From positions 1 through 13,232 of the forward strand of contig CAIXOY010000153.1 of the NCBI GenBank assembly GCA_903921135.1: a stretch of DNA of 13,232 nt, written 5' to 3'. This document shows positions 11,501 through 13,232 of this stretch, piece by piece. Each line of letters opens with the position of its first letter. The first letter of the stretch is position 1. A model generated the notes under the pieces. It saw nothing but the letters and a program-made list of their open reading frames with translations. It was not told the origin of the DNA and ran no database searches. Both the position numbers and the translations under genes were made by a program. Source of the stretch: an uncultured Gammaproteobacteria bacterium. GTDB taxonomy: Bacteria > Pseudomonadota > Gammaproteobacteria > Pseudomonadales > UBA5518.

Positions 11501-13232
11501 GCTGAGCGACTACGCCGTCGCCCTCGTCAAACTCGATGCCAGCGGTGCGCTCGACCCCACTTTCGGGTCCGGGGGGCGGGTCACCACCTCGGTGGGAGCA
11601 GGCGACTCCGGGTATTCGCTCGCGGTGGACGCTTCGGGCCGGGTCCTCGTGGCTGGCGAGAGTTTCAACGGCACGGATTACGACTTCCTCGTCGTGCGTT
11701 ATCTCGCAGACGGCAGCCTTGACAGCACTTTCGGCGTGGGCGGCTCGGTTGTCACCGATCTGCTGGACAGTGACTCCGGGACCAACGCGCTCACGGTGCA
11801 GGCGGATGGCAGCATCGTGGTGGTCGGTAACGTCCAGAACGGGACGGGCGACTACGACATCGCGGTGGTGCGCTACCTCGAGGATGGCAGTCTGGACGCG
11901 GGTTTTGGCACGGCGGGCGTGGTCACGGTCGATATTGCGGGGGGATACGACACCGCGCGCGGCGTGGCGATGTCAGGCGACAAGATCGTCGTCACGGGTT
12001 CCGGCACCCTCACGGGCGGCACGATTGATTTTCCGACCTTCGAGGAAAACCTCGTGGTCTTGCGGCTGAACGCCGATGGCAGCCTTGATGCCGCATTCGG
12101 CGACGCGGGGATCGCAAGGCTTGATTTCGGCAACTTCGGATACGCCGACATCACTTATGACAGCGGCAACGCTCTCGTAATCGATCCGGATGGGGCGGTC
12201 GTGGTGGCCGGCACCCGCAGCTCCGCACGCGATGAGCTTCTGCTGGTCCGCTTCCTGCCGGATGGCACTCTGGATCCGGCGTTCGGAAGCCGCTTCGGCC
12301 CCTCGGTGTTCGGCACGGTCAGTTATTCGCTTCTCGGCGCACCTGTGGTGCTTGATCCCTCGGTGTCGTTGCGTGACCGGGAGGCAATTCTCAAGGCGCC
12401 CGAGGGTGACTACACCGGCATTTCTGTCACGGTAACGCGCGCCATTCTTCTCGGCGGCCCGGGCCCGGGCACGGGCGACAGCTTCGGGTTCTCGACGTCG
12501 GGCGCGCTCTTCGAGGCGAGCGGCGATGCGAGCGGCGGCTTGCTCCTGGCGGGCGGTGTCGAATTCGGCAGTTACAACGTCGTGGACGGTGCCCTCACCA
12601 TCAACTTCAGCAACAGTCTGGCCACGCAGCAGTTGGTGGACGATGTGCTCAGTCGCATCACCTTTGCCAACGACACCCTCACAGAGGGTTCCAGCGTGGT
12701 GTTCCAGTGGCTTGCGTCGGAGCCCGGAGCGGTTGGTGTCGGCAGCTTTGCCTACAGCACGGTGCTGGTGGAGGCGTTGGCCCACGCCACGTGGGACGGC
12801 GGCGCCGGCACCAGCAACTGGGGCGATGCGGCCAACTGGAGCTACGACACCCTGCCCACGGCCCTGGACGATGCCACGATCATTGGCGCGACCGTGACAC
12901 TCAGCAGCGGCTCCTATGCCGTCAACACGCTCACAGTCATCGACGGCGAGGTGAGCATCGGTGGCGGCACCCTCATTGTTGGCGACGACGCCGGTGATGT
13001 CTCCGACCTCGACGCAACCAGCCAGCTTGCCCTCTCGGGCGGCACTCTGACGCTGGGCGGCTATCTGTACGTTGATGGCAGCTATACGCAGACGGGCGGC
13101 ACGCTCGGTGGCGGCGGCACGCTGACGCTGACGGGCACGGGCAACACTTGGAGCGGCGGCAGCAACGGGGTGTGGACGGGCGGCGGCACGGTGGTGGTGG
13201 CGGACGCCGCCACGCTCACGCTGTCTGGGCAG
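8532..13232 (+). CDS. Giant secreted/surface protein: LEPR-like motif, DUF4347, two delta-60 propellers, cadherin-like and beta-helix repeats; open at the right edge
   Basis: The frame is open for 1567 codons from a GTG to the window end; the C-terminus is not seen. Order: ALEKRIVFDAA at 10-20, like the LEPR-x-LL motif of very large exported proteins. Next an Ala-rich linker, then DUF4347 at about 83-230 with H137 (IISHG) and C180 (LYGCD). Seven delta-60 repeats follow at 246-670 and a cadherin-like sandwich at 671-830. Seven more delta-60 repeats lie at 831-1256, with a second similar sandwich at 1257-1420. From W1421 there is a Gly/Thr/Leu-rich stretch opening with WDGGAGTSNWGDAANWS. There is no Sec signal peptide and almost no cysteine. 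This is typical of type I-secreted adhesins, but the expected C-terminal signal is outside the window. The role is probably adhesion, matrix or a cell-surface function. It is divergent from the TonB receptor. Confidence 0.9.
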   Translation, partial: MASRRLGIRALEKRIVFDAAAAATAAAVTPADDHAAAASLLQTLLHANAVDASPADHTDHSLSAQVLSAPAPTPVQAQSPTAIVFVDTSVKDYRQFVEQSPPGALVVMLDPREEGVSQIADTLGRYSDVQSVHIISHGAQGELHLGSTVLDADSLGQHAGDLAVWNKGLADGADILLYGCDVGAGSAGQSFINGLAALTGADVAASTDPTGSAALGGDWELESRSGNIGTAALEARGYEGLLAAPTFLYQRQGTGFIETDPLTSSVFGAFVLEQPDGRLIVGGESSNGQIVLVRYLADGSLDGSFGVDGEALVETGASFNASARSAVLQVDGKIVVAGMAFNGTDTDVAVWRFNTDGSLDTGFGLNGRVLVGIGNDDEGYAVALDADGRIVVAGGSYNGSSYDVALLRLTSSGDLDTSFDVDGKLLTDISGGTEEARGIAVQEDGRIVVVGGATAVTSSYSDVLVARYNADGSLDTTFGGTSTGIIVTAVDQYADRASGVAIDASGNIVVAGFSQMNGSFGVQDDTALLRYTAAGVLDTSFGADASGIVRVSAGLGTDTADAVVIQADGSIVTAGRASDYFGTSAAVLRFDASGVLDSTFGTAGVGTYAGIVLTPYFYLGTRGTFQLQSVSIDASGRIVAAGSVTYAGTHFGVLRYNPDGSPDTSFGTFIVDSLSEGSPTFFQDDPGPITLAQGARLFDADLAALSFGFGDYAGLSVTIAREGGANADDVLGMIATDGTVYASGGLLMDSDGFRFGTYSAGTGTLTITFDSVDNAASQEYVNATLRLVTYFNTALLPPTSVSMQWTASDGSSTAVGKSQVTIVPINEAPSFDGDLTGDGITIDTGSAGDLGANAVIRLNDGKYLVTGREVNASGDYDFALRRYNADGTPDTTFGDGGAVLTDFAGDEDEAYAITVQPDGRILVAGSAVLSSGTYDFAVARYTADGQLDGSFGTAGIALFDFEFGADEAYGITVMPDGSILLAGDAYLAESLSDYAVALVKLDASGALDPTFGSGGRVTTSVGAGDSGYSLAVDASGRVLVAGESFNGTDYDFLVVRYLADGSLDSTFGVGGSVVTDLLDSDSGTNALTVQADGSIVVVGNVQNGTGDYDIAVVRYLEDGSLDAGFGTAGVVTVDIAGGYDTARGVAMSGDKIVVTGSGTLTGGTIDFPTFEENLVVLRLNADGSLDAAFGDAGIARLDFGNFGYADITYDSGNALVIDPDGAVVVAGTRSSARDELLLVRFLPDGTLDPAFGSRFGPSVFGTVSYSLLGAPVVLDPSVSLRDREAILKAPEGDYTGISVTVTRAILLGGPGPGTGDSFGFSTSGALFEASGDASGGLLLAGGVEFGSYNVVDGALTINFSNSLATQQLVDDVLSRITFANDTLTEGSSVVFQWLASEPGAVGVGSFAYSTVLVEALAHATWDGGAGTSNWGDAANWSYDTLPTALDDATIIGATVTLSSGSYAVNTLTVIDGEVSIGGGTLIVGDDAGDVSDLDATSQLALSGGTLTLGGYLYVDGSYTQTGGTLGGGGTLTLTGTGNTWSGGSNGVWTGGGTVVVADAATLTLSGQ
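9267..10541 (+). repeat. First block of seven delta-60 (DUF5122-type) repeats
   Basis: Seven in-frame protein repeats of about 55-70 residues lie within the giant gene (residues 246-670). Each has a DGRIVVAG-type strand, a D-x-A-x-x-R-Y strand and an ADGSLDTSFG-type loop. The seven loop motifs are ADGSLDGSFG, TDGSLDTGFG, SSGDLDTSFD, ADGSLDTTFG, AAGVLDTSFG, ASGVLDSTFG and PDGSPDTSFG. Seven units suit one seven-bladed beta-propeller. Confidence 0.85.
11022..12300 (+). repeat. Second block of seven delta-60 (DUF5122-type) repeats
   Basis: A second in-frame set of seven units (residues 831-1256). The loop motifs are ADGTPDTTFG, ADGQLDGSFG, ASGALDPTFG, ADGSLDSTFG, EDGSLDAGFG, ADGSLDAAFG and PDGTLDPAFG. 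The length nearly equals the first block (426 against 425 residues), and the block is again followed by a similar sandwich domain, pointing to duplication of the whole module. Confidence 0.85.
12792..13232 (+). repeat. Gly/Thr-rich beta-helix-type repeat region of the giant gene
   Basis: From W1421 the protein changes to short strand repeats such as VSIGGGTLIVG, LALSGGTLTLGG, YTQTGGTLGGGGTLTLTG and WTGGGTVVVADAATLTLSG. They resemble the right-handed beta-helix passengers of autotransporters and filamentous-haemagglutinin-like proteins. The DNA is correspondingly rich in GGCGGC-type runs. The region continues past the window edge. Confidence 0.7.

Noticed and set aside
9267..12300. Delta-60 repeat DNA as a CRISPR or satellite array
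   Set aside because: The units are diverged at DNA level, unevenly spaced and in frame, and the conservation is at protein level (DGSLDTSFG-type), so they are protein repeats.
12466..12477. GGCCCGGGCCCGGGC-like palindromic run as a terminator
   Set aside because: It lies inside the giant coding frame as a Gly/Pro loop of the second sandwich domain; no T-run follows and the frame continues.

Overview
The window is GC-rich, densely coded Gram-negative DNA. It encodes a TonB-dependent outer-membrane receptor, a b-type cytochrome of the inner membrane and an outsized secreted or surface protein. Together with the TPR-sulfotransferase, this content fits a proteobacterium, most plausibly a marine or environmental gammaproteobacterium. 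That placement rests on gene content only. No RNA genes, insertion sequences, phage genes or CRISPR arrays were seen.

Left part (1-1111, minus strand): the N-terminal part of a cation:dicarboxylate/amino-acid symporter runs off the left edge. It lies 72 bases downstream of a complete cytochrome b561-type membrane protein. A 212-base divergent intergenic region (1112-1323) carries a perfect 7+7 inverted repeat and separates this pair from the rightward genes.

Middle part (1324-8210): a CddD-like NAD(P)-dependent aldehyde dehydrogenase is followed after 30 bases by a TPR-sulfotransferase. A perfect 7-bp hairpin fills most of that gap and ends two bases before the sulfotransferase start codon. 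These genes converge on a leftward operon: an 811-residue TonB-dependent receptor, then a soluble propeller-like protein of unknown function starting 5 bases after the receptor stop. One testable idea is that the receptor imports a ligand which the sulfotransferase, the dehydrogenase and the propeller-like protein modify or sense. No gene here fixes the substrate.

Right part (8211-13232): a 321-base divergent intergenic region carries candidate promoter and operator elements. It is followed by a giant rightward gene that starts at a GTG with a strong Shine-Dalgarno sequence and is still open at the right edge (1567 codons seen). Its product has an LEPR-like N-terminal motif, then a DUF4347 domain with a His/Cys pair. 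Next come two copies of a module made of seven delta-60 repeats plus a cadherin-like beta-sandwich, and then a Gly/Thr-rich beta-helix-type stretch. This is the most unusual object in the window: a secreted giant protein with two predicted seven-bladed propellers and a possible caspase-fold protease domain near its N-terminus.
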